Shown here: piece by piece, positions 14,574 to 26,229 of the stretch
How positions within the stretch are numbered: the first letter of the stretch is position 1
Layout: each line of letters begins with the position of its first letter
NCBI GenBank assembly: GCA_008692225.1
Contig: VICG01000006.1
Coordinates: 997,501-1,061,500, forward strand
DNA length: 64,000 bases
From: Monilinia fructicola
Lineage: Eukaryota; Ascomycota; Leotiomycetes; Helotiales; Sclerotiniaceae
Reading direction: 5' to 3'
The notes under the pieces: generated by a model
The model's database searches: none
Told to the model about the DNA's origin: nothing
Seen by the model: only the letters and a program-made list of their open reading frames with translations
Translations under genes and position numbers: made by a program

Positions 14574-15257
14574 CTAATCAAGACCAACACCAGGTATACC
14601 GCTATCAGATCCGGGGCCACCGCCAAAAGGTCCAACATCAAGAGCTGCATCTGCAGCAATCATTTCTGCAAGAATATCGAGGACAGGCTAGATGTTTGTC
14701 AGTATTGTTGTCGATGAAAACGGGACTTCGGGAGCTACCTTTGGCACGGTCTTATCATAAATAGATATCAAGTCATTTGGCTGAGGGTAAACCTTAAGTG
14801 CCTTGTAAAAACAGAGTGCTGCTTCTATGGGGTCGCCACCTGTGATAGAGTATTAGATTCCTGGACCCGAGGGGAAATATTCCTCGACTCACCATCTGAG
14901 CTTAAACCTTCTCCTCTAGCAACTTCCGACATGAAATAAGCCTCTTTCTCCTCCACGTCCACTGGGAACCCATCTTCCTTGGCTTCCAAAACCACGGCCT
15001 TGATAACTTCCTTTTGTCTCTCAGTGTGAGCCTCAGCCTCTTCCTTTGCAGCTTTTGCTTGTCTTTTCGATTCCTTTTTCAATTGTTTGCGAAAGTTTGG
15101 ATCGGTGCGTCTCTTGTGATCAAAATAAATTGCATAAGCTATCATGGCATTCATCAGCAAACTTATCAATGCTACTGAGACGTAGAGTTCACCTACCGAC
15201 CAACCCTGTAGCGACTGTGCCGACGCTGGCGGCGACAATTGTGGAAGTTTGAACCAT
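14574..15257 (-). CDS. TOM20: Mitochondrial import receptor TOM20
   Basis: Outer-membrane receptor of the TOM complex that recognises presequences of mitochondrial precursors. Four exons are needed: 15257-15197, 15138-14893, 14839-14739 and 14687-14574, giving 173 residues. The first exon encodes [20 protein letters not shown], the N-terminal membrane anchor; the splice then gives [14 protein letters not shown], the classical fungal Tom20 sequence. A charged Lys/Glu/Ala helix follows, then the TPR-like receptor domain with [14 protein letters not shown] and [15 protein letters not shown], and a glycine-rich acidic tail. An ATG 26 bases upstream (15283) opens a longer frame, but that frame reads through the first intron and loses the conserved anchor, so 15257 is the better start. 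The donors of introns 1 and 3 (GTAGGT, GTAGCT) are slightly unusual. The frame is intact throughout, unlike several neighbours. Confidence 0.95.
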
Positions 15258-16450
15258 ATTGCAAAGATTTTATCAAGTATCAAAGAAAATATCGGGAAGA
15301 CAAATAGTTCAGCTACGCAGGTAGTCTATTGTATAGATGGGGGGTTGTCTTTAGTCTCCAAAGGTCAGAAATGTGAAATGTTCTCCGAGCTGATATCGAT
15401 AAATTTTGGGAATTTTAGGTTCAGCGGGCTCGGACCAATCTAAATCCGCCCACACCCACCTAAATATTTTGAAAGGACCGGGATGGATTGACGCGCCTTG
15501 TCAGATTAGATCAGATTGGCACGTTACGAGTGGGTGGGCACTGGGTAGCTGGAGTAGGACAGTCGGTAGAGGTACAGTAAGTCAGTTGGTAAGTTGGTAA
15601 GTTGGTAAGTTTGTAAGTTGGTTGATTTGGCAGGTTTGGTAGGTGGTTTGTAGGTTTGGTGTTTGGTGTTTGGTGGGTTTGGTGGGTTTGGTAGGTTTGG
15701 TAGGTTTGGTAGGTTTGGTATAAAACCTACCTAGGTAGGTACTTATTACTAGGTAGGTGGCTTTTATCCTCAATTGTTCTTCCAGCTTATCCTCAGTCCA
15801 CCAGGTCCAACCACAAGTCGGTCATAATTGGAACCTTCCCTTACAGAGTACTGTACTTCTGTACTTCTGTACTTCTGTACTTACCTATTACCTTCCTTCC
15901 TACCTAGTACTACTAGTAGATACCTTGGTTCACCTACCTAGGTAGTAGGTAGATACTTTAATCTTATTACCTACTGCACTGCACTGCACTGCACTATACT
16001 GCACTCCTAGTAGTAATGCATACTGATCGTGAATTTAATGATGATTCAATCCATTCTTTATTAATTGCTACATAACTACCTAGGTACCTACCTACCCTAC
16101 CTACATACATACCTACATACCTACATACACACCTACATCCATACCTACATCCATACCACCTACCCTCTTATTAAATTCTTGTCATAATTGACTTTCGATT
16201 CATAAATTCAATTCGCCTCCTTTATTCACCTGGTCAATCCAAGTCAGGTACCAGTACCAATGCCTCATACCTCCCTCCAGGGCTGCGGAAACACTTGCTT
16301 CTTTTCGGTTACTGTCACTCTAGCATCATCCCTATGGGAACAATTTGAACCTTATAATTAAACACGTTCCTGTCCATGTACAACAACTACCTACCTAGTG
16401 CTCAAACAGTACTCATCACCTCGAATCAATTTTGATACTATACTGGCACC
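15258..16450. repeat. Low-complexity, repeat-dense intergenic region
   Basis: This 1.2 kb between the divergent TOM20 and EXO84 genes holds stacked simple repeats. There is an AGGTTTGGT-type array at about 15590-15722, a perfect 16-base palindrome ACCTACCTAGGTAGGT at 15725-15740, a GTACTTCT repeat at about 15847-15880, a GCACT repeat at about 15974-16000, and CCTAC/ATAC-rich sequence at about 16075-16160. Any promoters of the two genes must sit around these arrays. No coding sequence is evident. Confidence 0.8.
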
Positions 16451-18634
16451 ATGTCGGACGAGAGGAAAGGCATATCTTTACGGACCAAGCGGAAAGGTCG
16501 ACCAGCCATAAGTGCTCCCAAGCAGATATCCGGCCCAATTCCGCAAACTGGGGGAGATGGACCAAGAAGCGCTGGGAATCCATCATTTGATACGCCGCTT
16601 CCACAACGCCCTCAGCCTGGTGGGAAGGTATGTTGATGCTCCATGCTCCGACTAGATCTTGATACTAAGATCCATAATCTTTTCTTGATTTTGCTGCTAA
16701 CAATCGTCACAGACTTCAGATCTGGTGAAACGGCGATATTCTACTCGGTTTAACAATCTTCCATCCGACTTCGACCCTTCTGTGCCCCCTATTCCCTCCA
16801 TTCCCAACTTGCCAGCTCAGTATGCCCCGGCAAACGACCGAGGACGAGGTCCCTCGCCGGCGAGAGGTCCTGGTTTGGTAGTAGATCAAAGAGCCCTGCG
16901 CGATCCCAATTTGAGGCCAGATGTCTATGTAGCGGGGTTATTGAGTGATGCATCGGAACAAGATATTGAGGATTACCAAAATAATCTAAGGAAAATGAAG
17001 AACCGTACATCTACAGATTTACAGCAAAATGTTTATCAAAACCGGACACAATTCATTAAGATTAGTAAGGAGGCCGAAAAGCTCAAGGCAGAAATGCGCG
17101 CACTTCGGAATTTGATGGCGGAACTCAAGACCAATACCACTGCTCTTAGAACGACCTCTTCACAGGGTCCATCTTCCTCGTCAACTGATTTCGACGGTTT
17201 TCCGCCCACTTTGAGCAAGAGAGACAAGCGAAGTTCTGTGGCAGATCGCACGGCTATGTGGAACTCGCAGCTTCAAGTAAGTACATCTCTTCCAAACATT
17301 AATATTTGGGGTATTAATTGTGCTAGGCTTTATGGAAAACTATTGAGGGCTCCCAAAAGTTTCTACCTGCAGCTCCTGGTCGTCACGTGGTACAGAATGC
17401 CGGGCTATGGATAGAGCTTGATAACGCCACGTGGAAGTCTAGACGGGCGATGCAAATTATATTGTTGAATGATCATCTCTTAGTTGCATCGAGGAAAAAG
17501 CGAAAAGTGGAAGGTGGGGATCAACGCCAGGCCCCATCGAAGTTGGTAGCTGACAGGTGCTGGCCATTACTGGATATCGAAATTGTTGACCTTGCAGGAA
17601 CGAGTGAAGGAACTAGTGTGCGTAACAAGTTGGCCGATGCAATAATGATCAGGGGTGTAGGTCAGGAATCCTTCACCTATCGAACAGAAAAACCGGGCGA
17701 CAATGAGAAGTCTTCCCTGATGATGAACTTTCGAAAAAGCGGTGGAGGAACTTCATAAAGGCCTCCGATCAGAAATGGAAACGAGCAACAAGGCCAAGGA
17801 AACAATCAACTATTTTGCTTCTCGGGACCCGGGCTTGTTAAAGAAGACAGATTTACTCGAGACTCTTTCGGACATCAAAGATATGCTGATCGAAGTTGAT
17901 GGCAAACAGCAAAATCTTCGGTGGGTGGAAAGTCAGGTTGATGAGTTGGATATTGACATCGCCCTGCAACATTTTGATGCGGCAGTACAGCGTGTCGCAA
18001 AACTCAACTCTTTGGCCAAAGGTCTGAAGAGCAATATTGTTGCCCAGGATTTCATTAGCTTCAAAGCCGACGAGAGAGCAACAAGACTTGCAGAACTCAT
18101 CACACGTGAACTCGTCGATACCCACAATGAGCCTAAGAAAGTCAGGCGGAATATCAGTTGGTTAACTAGCCTTGGCTTCGAAGATCGGGCGAGAGAAGCG
18201 TATTTAGAAGCTCGGGGGGACATCATTCATAAACGATCAAGGTATGATTCGAGAACTTCCAGTCAGGAAACGCTACTAATCTCTCCAAAAGACAATGTAT
18301 CTTCGAGGGCAACCTCCCACAATATATCTGGGAAGTATCATTTGTATACTTTACCATTATACGAAACACTGTCTCGACCTTCCAAACGTGTTTTCCACAG
18401 CCGCTTATGAGTGCCTGCGTGAAATGGGCCAAAGAACAGGTGGATGCATTCAATGTTATCCTTGCACGACAGCTCAGCAGTACGGAGAAAGATGGTCAAG
18501 TATGGACGGAATGCATGGATCAAGCAAGAGAACATGCGAAAATGCTTTCCGAAGTTGCTTTGGACTTCAGTAGTCTCATTGGCTTGAACTCGATAGATAT
18601 TCAGAATGAACCTATAGGTTTGGGCTTGGCATAA
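16451..18634 (+). CDS. EXO84: Exocyst complex component EXO84 (one 1-base frameshift)
   Basis: Subunit of the octameric exocyst that tethers secretory vesicles at the plasma membrane. Exons are 16451-16627, 16713-17276, 17327-18241 and 18292-18634. The N-terminal region is basic and disordered. It is followed by the Vps51/Exo84-type coiled coil (around DIEDYQNNLRKMKNRTSTDL), a PH-like domain beginning near VVQNAGLWIELDNATWKSRR, and the C-terminal helical cullin-repeat-like region ending in LNSIDIQNEPIGLGLA. A run of five A at 17734-17738 throws the frame to an early TAA. With four A the protein reads NFRKAVEELHKGLRSEME without a break, and the spliced length becomes exactly 665 residues. Intron 3 (18242-18291) has a GCTACTAAT branch site. 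The frameshift is probably a sequencing or assembly indel. Confidence 0.92.
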
Positions 18635-19260
18635 TGTAGAACGAATCAAATACATAGGTAGGTAGGTAGACTGGAATACTTCAAATGCATCAGATACAAA
18701 TTCAAGTCTTGGCCAACGGGTACGTACTCATGGAGAATATTCTCTCGTTGGTAATTCAATAATTAAATTGAATAAGAATAATCATGAAATTTCCATAATC
18801 TTTATGATTTCTAAAACAGATCCAGCCTTGGTGTCAAGAACAATAAAATAAAGCAGAAAATTTAAATATAAATATAAATATATAATCTTCATTGGCGCAT
18901 GCTCTCTTGCCTCTTCCAATAAATACAATCCCACTTCCTCTCATTGCGATCTTGAAATCAGCTTATTAAGCGAGGAGTTGTTCCTTTCAAATCTGCGCAC
19001 CGCTTCCACACCTCAAAGCCCCTCCACAAACATCTCTGCACGACGAACGGTTTGAATCTTATGATAAAAAATTGCTGTTGCGATTCTCAACATAGGATAC
19101 TGGTTGAAGTTGCGCGGACCGCTTCCCGAAAAGAACAACAAACTTTACAGCCCTTAACGACCAACCCGCGCGCTTGTCGTCACCAAGCTCGAGCAATTCA
19201 ATATTAACAACCAAATCAACAACAAACCATCGAATTTATCATACGATAGAAGGAACAATA
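18635..19260. other. EXO84/PP2A intergenic region
   Basis: About 0.6 kb between two genes in the same orientation. It includes an AT-rich stretch with repeated AAATAT units near 18860-18885 and the presumed promoter and 5' leader of the PP2A gene. No gene is seen. The PP2A frame stays open upstream to about 19174 but has no in-frame ATG before 19261. Confidence 0.5.
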
Positions 19261-20588
19261 ATGGATACAAATATGGAAGATGTAGGCAGGGTGCCTTCGC
19301 CCACTAGATTATCTCCAGCAGCAGAACCTGCATCTATACCAACTCTTGATGGGTGGATTGAGAACTTGATGGCATGCAAGCAACTGGCCGAGGTAGATGT
19401 TCAGAGGCTTTGCGATAAGGTATTATTGTTTGCGGATCTATTCATATTATGAGACTTGAGTAGCATGAGCACGCTAATCAAGAACGCGTTACCAGGCACG
19501 AGAAGTATTGCAGGACGAGTCAAATGTACAGCCGGTGGTATGCTTGCCCTTTTCGTGTTGGACTTCAAAGAGCTGATCAACGGTCTAGAAATGCCCTGTT
19601 ACTGTCTGCGGAGATATTCATGGGCAATTCCATGATCTGATGGAGCTCTTCAGAATTGGTGGACCAAACCCAGATACCAATTACCTGTTCATGGGTATGC
19701 CTCCTATCCCTTACTCCCCCTTTCCCCTTCCATACTGACACGTTAACATAGGTGATTATGTCGATCGAGGTTACTACTCAGTCGAAACGGTCACCCTTCT
19801 GGTCGCATTAAAAATAAGATACCCACAAAGAATCACTATCCTCCGTGGTAACCACGAATCTCGTCAAATTACCCAAGTTTACGGTTTTTACGACGAGTGC
19901 CTTCGAAAATACGGAAATGCAAACGTTTGGAAGTACTTCACCGATCTCTTCGATTACCTTCCCCTCACCGCCCTCATCGACAACCAAATCTTCTGCCTTC
20001 ACGGTGGTCTATCTCCCAGCATTGACACGTTGGACAACATCAGAGCCCTCGATCGTATACAAGAAGTGCCACATGAAGGCCCCATGTGCGATTTGCTATG
20101 GTCGGACCCAGATGACCGATGCGGATGGGGAATATCTCCTAGAGGAGCAGGTTACACCTTTGGTCAAGATATTTCGGAGGCGTTTAACCATAATAACGGA
20201 TTAACTTTGGTCGCAAGGGCCCATCAATTGGTCATGGAGGGATATAATTGGTCTCAAGATAGGAATGTCGTTACGATCTTCTCAGGTATGGCACCCATAG
20301 CTTCGCCAGGCAGTGTATATATGCTAATGACAACAGCCCCCAATTACTGCTACAGATGTGGTAATCAAGCAGCAATTATGGAAATTGATGAGCACCTTAA
20401 ATATACCTTGTAAGTAGCAGCGTCTACCCTTTCGATTCACAGCTTCTAACGTGATTTAGCCTACAATTCGACCCTTGCCCAAGGGCTGGAGAGCCAATGG
20501 TATCACGTCGTAAGTCTCCCGTTAATCTGACTCAATCTCGGTGAGAACTTTACTGACTACAATAGGTACCCCCGACTACTTCCTCTAG
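19261..20588 (+). CDS. PPH21: Protein phosphatase 2A catalytic subunit
   Basis: Ser/Thr phosphatase catalytic subunit of PP2A, which acts with scaffold and B-type regulatory subunits in cell-cycle and signalling control. Seven exons: 19261-19419, 19496-19537, 19589-19694, 19752-20285, 20337-20409, 20460-20509 and 20566-20588, encoding 328 residues. The metallophosphatase motifs are all present: [36 protein letters not shown] and [13 protein letters not shown]. The protein ends in TPDYFL, whose last Leu is the carboxymethylation site in this family. The N-terminal extension of about 30 residues is Pro/Ser-rich and of the kind seen in fungal PP2Ac. Exon boundaries were fixed by GT/AG sites that restore the conserved core, for example joining IFS to [11 protein letters not shown] second ATG at 19273 is a possible alternative start. 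Confidence 0.97.
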
Positions 20589-21667
20589 ATATACAGATGA
20601 AGCAACTAAAGATGAACACTTGATATGCGGTATTGCGTTACAATGATTGGGACAGAAGCAATGAACATTCTGTTTTCTGTATGAGAGATTCTATGGCATC
20701 CTTTGGGAACAGCATTCTAATTGGTATTGCCTACGAATAATACATTGGTGACCTAATCCGGAATGCATTCAACGTTTGTAGACTTGCATTAGACTACTTA
20801 TTATATCAAAAAGCAAAAAGGCAGTTGAGGATATTTTCCCATAAGTGAAATTGTCAAGGGGATGTCAGTGTCATGAATTTGAAGTCTTATTATATTTGAT
20901 ATAGCATCATCAACATCTGTTTTTTGATACTTTTGATTGCTCTGGCGTGATAGGTAGTATACAAGCGTATCACCTCCCTTTTGGGAAGCTTCTTACTGAT
21001 ATTATTCTGTGATCAAGACAATTTACATTTGCTTTGCCCTCATGTACCTATCATTATATGGTGGTTTTCACAGTTTTCTAAGATGATTGATGTGATGTAT
21101 ATTGTGACCAAGAAAATGATGGTTTCCATGAATTTACGTGAATATATACTTATGACTTGAGCAAATGAGTGTTAGACATGTTTGAACACCTACCTAGCAT
21201 TTACTCAAGTAGTATAAGTAAATCGAGTATATCTTCAAGGGACTAGGTAGATATTTACATCTGATACCTAGTTGCAACTTCCATACGTACCGGGATACCG
21301 AGAACAATCATATGAATGCTCCCTAGTATGATAGTATCATATCGAACCCCACTCACTATCACTGACGCCATTATCATGGATCGGGTCAGTGACAAGGAAA
21401 TGACTATTTCCGTCGATCTGCCCACTTCACCGCCTACCCCACCGCCCTCTCTGACCAATTTAGGAAAGCTCAGATCAACCAATCATATCTTTTCACCACT
21501 TTCATTCCTCTTCCTCGCTAATTCGACCAATCATAGACAACTGGACTAAAATCAGTAAATTTCCTGATGAGCCCACACTCCAAGTTCTTCCCCAATTGAT
21601 ACATTCACCACTTTTTGTTTGACCACTTTGCGATACGAGCGATTGAGCTCTATCATTATCAATCATT
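20589..21667. other. Intergenic region upstream of FAR1-domain gene
   Basis: About 1.1 kb of AT-rich sequence between PP2A and the FAR1-domain gene. It contains short CCTACCTAG motifs near 21188 and 21243. The last 150 bases are pyrimidine-rich, as fungal promoters often are. No gene is seen. Confidence 0.45.
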
Positions 21668-23238
21668 ATGTCTCTACCACCTCAAGACCCTACAAGACCT
21701 TCATATCAACAACCAAATCAACAACGTCATCTCTTCCCAGGTCAACAAAATCTTGGTCAACAACAAAACGTTACTTACCCAAGACCAACAACAACAGCAG
21801 GTATTCGTGGTCCACCAATTCAACAACATAATTCTCCGTATACCACACCATACGCCAATAAGCAACCAGTTCCACCAAGACAAAATGGCAACAATGGAGT
21901 ATCGGCAGAACAGCAAATTGCTCAAGGCATCTTGAGTAATACGACGAATGGTCAAACTCCTCAACGACAGCCCCAGAGGCAAAATGGTCCACCACCTATG
22001 GGTGCAGCAATTCATATGACCCCTCAACATACCCCGCAGAACCAATCCATGACGGTCAATCATGCCGTTCACCCAACTCCCCCATCCGCCATGGGTCAAG
22101 CTCGAGATTTCGCAGCTCAGCAAAGACAGTCACAATCACCCGCATTGCAAGGACAAAGTCTTGGCATTCAACGACCTTCCCCCATGAACCCCTCCCCCGC
22201 AAACTCCAACCTGGGATCTGCGAGACCGCAAGATTCACCGGCTAGCTCAGCACAGGATATGTCCATGATTGATCCCCAGCTATCACTCGATCAAGAATTA
22301 GACCCCAACAGCTCCCTTCTTTCTCCAACGGATGCACACGATGAGAATGGGGCTCCGGAGGTAGCTGATGATGAAATGCTATCTGCCCCACCTGGAGGCA
22401 GTTATCCAACTTTTGAGGCTCTGTTTGCCGCTGCACAGGCACATGCTTTGTCACATGGTTATGCGTTCGTTATTGGCAGATCCAAACGCGATAACAGAGG
22501 CCTGAAGAAAGTATTCCTGATATGCGATCGCGGCGGAACTAACAAGGAAAAGATACCGGGTGAACAGCGGCAACGTAAGACCAAATCACGTAAATGTGGT
22601 TGCGAGTTTGGTGTATTTGGTCTCGAGAATAAAACTGCCTGGCTTCTCCGAGGTCGAATTGATGGAGAGCACTTGACACACAACCACCCGCCAAGTATGA
22701 GTCCCACGGAGCATCCAGGAGCTAGAAAGTTAGATCCCAAGGCAATCGCGGCTGTGAAGGCTCTTGAGGAAAATGGTACATACGCTCTATCGGTCCATTT
22801 TTTTGGATTCTTGGCTGACATATCTTCCTAGGCGTATCTGTTAAAGAAACCCTCGAGATCCTCCATCGCGAAAATCCCACCATTCGTTTCCTACCTCGCG
22901 ACATCTACAATGCCCGCGCCGCCATCAAGAGAGATCCCTCTCGTGTAGAGCCCACAGCTATGGAATCCCTCCCCACCTTCTACAAAAAGCCCCCCTTGAC
23001 ATTTGAGGAAAAGCTCCGCGCCGAGCTTCGAACCGAGGTTGCAAATGCCCAAGCAGAAGTAGAGAAAGTCAAGGCAGATTGGAAGAGAGAAGTAGAAGAG
23101 TTGAAGGAAGAGCTGAGACAGAAGGATGTCGTCATTAAAAAATTCGAAATGTTCATTGACATTTGTAATGAGAGAGTAATGATCCGAAGAGAGGAGTTGG
23201 CGGATGTAGGAGAGGCAAGCGCAAATGCTACTGGATGA
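21668..23238 (+). CDS. FAR1-type (WRKY-GCM1) DNA-binding domain protein
   Basis: Probable DNA-binding nuclear protein of 504 residues from two exons, 21668-22775 and 22832-23238. Residues 1-220 are low-complexity Gln/Pro/Asn-rich. Residues about 243-352 form a FAR1-like zinc-binding domain: an aromatic N-terminal helix (YPTFEALFAAAQAHALSHGY), a basic strand (IGRSKRDNRGLKKVFLICDRGG), a Lys/Arg cluster with RKCGC, and a closing HLTHNHPPS histidine pair. In plants and fungi this fold is the DNA-binding part of MULE-type transposases and of regulators derived from them. The MULE catalytic domain is absent. Instead the C-terminus has a conserved segment (LEILHRENPTIRFLPRDIYNAR) and a long Lys/Glu coiled coil (about residues 415-470), suggesting dimerisation. 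The specific function is unknown. The frame is intact. Confidence 0.8.
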
Positions 23239-23766
23239 TCGGCCTTTTTTCCCCATCTATTGACTAGATGAACATACTAATGGCCAGACTTCAGATGAAA
23301 CTCTTATGAACGTGGAACACGGAACGGAATGGATTGTGGACCGAGGGAGTTCGACTTGCTTTTGCTTCATTTCAGATGTAGTCATAATTTGCTTTGGCAT
23401 GGCAAAGGGTGGGTAGTGATATTTACTGGCTGGTGTTTTAGGTGGAGGGGAGCACCGGGATTTTCATGTTATGAAAACCGGTGGTCTACTTTAGGTGTTC
23501 CAAGGCAGGACAAGATTCATGTTAAGACCAGACGCATATCTTGCAAGAGAGTTTTTTGGGGGCCGGTTAGGGAATGGGGGTATGGGTTACATATTTGCAT
23601 TCCATAGTCGCTATAAGTCTAAATGATTTGATTCTTGAGTGGTCTTTGGTTGTAATGTGTTGCATTTGTGAGAGTGTGCTGTGATTAGTGAATTTTATAA
23701 ACGTACGTATCTGGAGATGTAGCGACGAAACTGTATACGATGTGATGAGATGAGTCAAAGTGATAC
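23239..23766. other. Convergent intergenic region
   Basis: About 0.5 kb between the 3' ends of the convergent FAR1-domain and TYW1 genes. It should hold both 3' UTRs and polyadenylation sites. No gene is seen. Confidence 0.5.
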
Positions 23767-26229
23767 CTAGAAAGCTAGAGCATCCGCACCAGGCTTGACC
23801 TCAGTCTCCTTTCCATCCTCGACCTCCCCCATGATCATGCCCTGACTTTCTGGTAGAGGAACCTTGTTTTTCCCCTTCCTGTAAACCCTCTCATCCCTCG
23901 GATCAAAGCCACCCTTCCCCCACGTGGCCCATTCTGGCGTCTCATCACCGACATAGTCCTCCGGGCCGAACTTCTCCCCACTCTCTAAACACGCGAAGAA
24001 CTTTTTATAGTCAATCCTTGTGTGCCATTTCCCCGCAATATTGAATCTATCAGATGCAATCAAGATACAACAACTATGGGCATGTTCAGCTGCAATGCCA
24101 TATCCCAGCCCTCTTCGCTTAAGGGATGCAGTGAGAGCTTCAACGAAAGCGCAGACCTCCTCGTAGAATGGTACATTCTGCATAGTGAGCCCTGCGCCAG
24201 CAGAGGATGATGTTCCGCAGTAGGTGACACCCTTTACTTCAACGAAACATGGCAATCCCTTCTCAACGAGGTCAGCATAGCCTTCTGCTTCGTCTTCGAT
24301 ATTGAAGCCCTTAACGAGCGTCAGACGGAACACGGTTCTCTGCTCAAAACGACGTTCGCGGAGAATTTCGAGACATCGTTGGAAACGTTCCCAGAAATCT
24401 CGATGAAGAGGTCTGTCGATCTTACGGAGAGAGTCTTTGTTGGAAGCGTCGATACTAACGTAGAGTTGGGTGACAGGTTGGAGAGTGGCGAGTTGATCGG
24501 GGTGTTGCGCATTGCAGACAAGGAAGGTAGATATGTGTTCTTTGTGAAGCATACCAGTAAATTCATTAATGTGAGGATAGAAGATGGGTTCTCCAACTAA
24601 ACTTAGAGCACAGTGCCGAATACGCATTGCTTCCGCAAAGCGTTCGGCTCGGACACCGGGAACTCCTCTCATCATCTTAATTTTCTTGTAATGTCCGGCT
24701 TTAACACCATCGAAGATCATCTCGGGAGGGTCTACTTTCCATCTCCAGGTTGTTCCTACGGGGTTTGTACCGTGCCTCCAACAGAAGACACATTTATTGG
24801 AACACGATAGTGAGGGTGTTGTTTCCATACATTGATGGGATGCAATACCATAGAACGAGTATTTATAGCAAGAACCTCGGCCACGTAAAGCTGACTTTGT
24901 CCACCTACAAATCTTCACTCCCGAATGTGATCCCACAATTGAGTAGCCTTGCTTTGTTAAAGCGGCATATGTAGGCGATGTTTTGGGAACCATCTCCTTG
25001 ACTACAGCCGGGGCTGTCTTTGCTTTCCCCTTCTTCAGACTAACTGTCGTAAAGTCTATTTCGAGTTCTTCCGGATGTTCTTCGGTGTTCTCTATGGTTT
25101 CTGTATTGTTTATGACGCCGCCAATATCCTCCAAATCATTCAGGCTATCTTCCTTCTTCTGCGTCTTAGCCTTCCTCGAACCAACATTCTGTTCATCAAA
25201 AAGAACCTCTCCGTCGTCATCATCCTCAATGTCCTCCACGTCACTCTCAACCGCATCTCCACTACCAACAACCCCTTCGCCTAGACCTCCCGTCTTTGAG
25301 ATATGCTCCAACACATCTTCAACCCCTTCTCTCCATTCCTCCAATCTCTCTTCCGCATCTTTTTTTCGCATCGCCCATTCCCAAAGGAAACGCCCTCTTT
25401 CTCCCTGTCAACTTCGCTAACCATTTGTCCACATCCCTAGCCTGCGAACAAAAGCCTTCCTCCTCTGTTGGCCAACCTTCTCTATCTCCAAAACCAAACA
25501 CTGAGTACCCCAACAAAGAAGACAATGGCGCCGTATCAATTCTAAAATCATTATGCGTTTCTTGTAAATGTTCCAAGAAATTGTCCAACACAGTATCGAT
25601 GTTATAACTCGGTATAAGTACTAAATAGAAATAGCTGATTCCAGTCTCACCCTTAGGTGGGTTGATGAAATAGTCATCATAATCGATGTATGAAAGATCA
25701 AGTAGTTGAGGGTCGAGATATTTGATTTCTTGCTCTTGTGCCCGAGTTTTTAGGTTACCTGTAAGCTTTTCTGTGAAAGCATTTGCCGTCTTCTCGGTCG
25801 TACCGGTCAATGAAGAGAAAAACACAAGGACTTGAATCCTTTCAAAGCTGTTTTGCAGATTTTCTTGGGAAGTTTTTCGTTTCTTGATCCCTCCAACTAT
25901 TCTCCTTGGGGCCTTGACGCCATTTGTTTTTTTCTCCTCAATTGCAGGTGGCGATATTTTCTCTTTTACCGCAGGTAGAATTGGTGAAGCGGGTAAAGGC
26001 GATGCAGATAATTTTTCTCTCTGAACTCGTGGACGAAGGGTTATTCTAACGAGTATGAGAATTGTGGCAATGGTGAGGATAATTGGAATGCGATAAAGAT
26101 GCCATAATGCGACGACATCTATATTGCAGATTAGTCAACAATCGTATATCCATACAGCGTGAGAGGAAATTTCATACCATCAATCTTATAAGACCAGATC
26201 GGCCTCGAAATCCAAGTATCGTAAGCCAT
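23767..26229 (-). CDS. TYW1: tRNA 4-demethylwyosine synthase TYW1 (one 1-base frameshift)
   Basis: Radical-SAM enzyme that condenses N1-methylguanosine-37 of tRNA-Phe with pyruvate, the second step of wybutosine synthesis. The first exon is 26229-26178; a 59-base intron joins it to 26118-23767. A hydrophobic segment near the N-terminus (RIPIILTIATILILVRIT) suggests membrane anchoring. Next comes the flavodoxin-like FMN domain (VLVFFSSLTGTTEKTA, YSVFGFGDREGW), a linker with acidic stretches, then the radical-SAM core. The cluster-binding segment is SLSCSNKCVFCWRHGTNP, near residue 460, with Cys in a CX3CX2C arrangement. A run of seven T on the plus strand at 25360-25366 breaks the frame. With one base less, the reading is MGDAKKDAEERLEEWREG and the product is exactly 800 residues. 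Identity is firm, and the break is most likely an assembly indel. Confidence 0.94.

Noticed and set aside
15198..15283. TOM20 starting at 15283 with a hydrophobic 60-residue leader
   Set aside because: That frame reads through an intron. Splicing from the ATG at 15257 gives the conserved Tom20 anchor.
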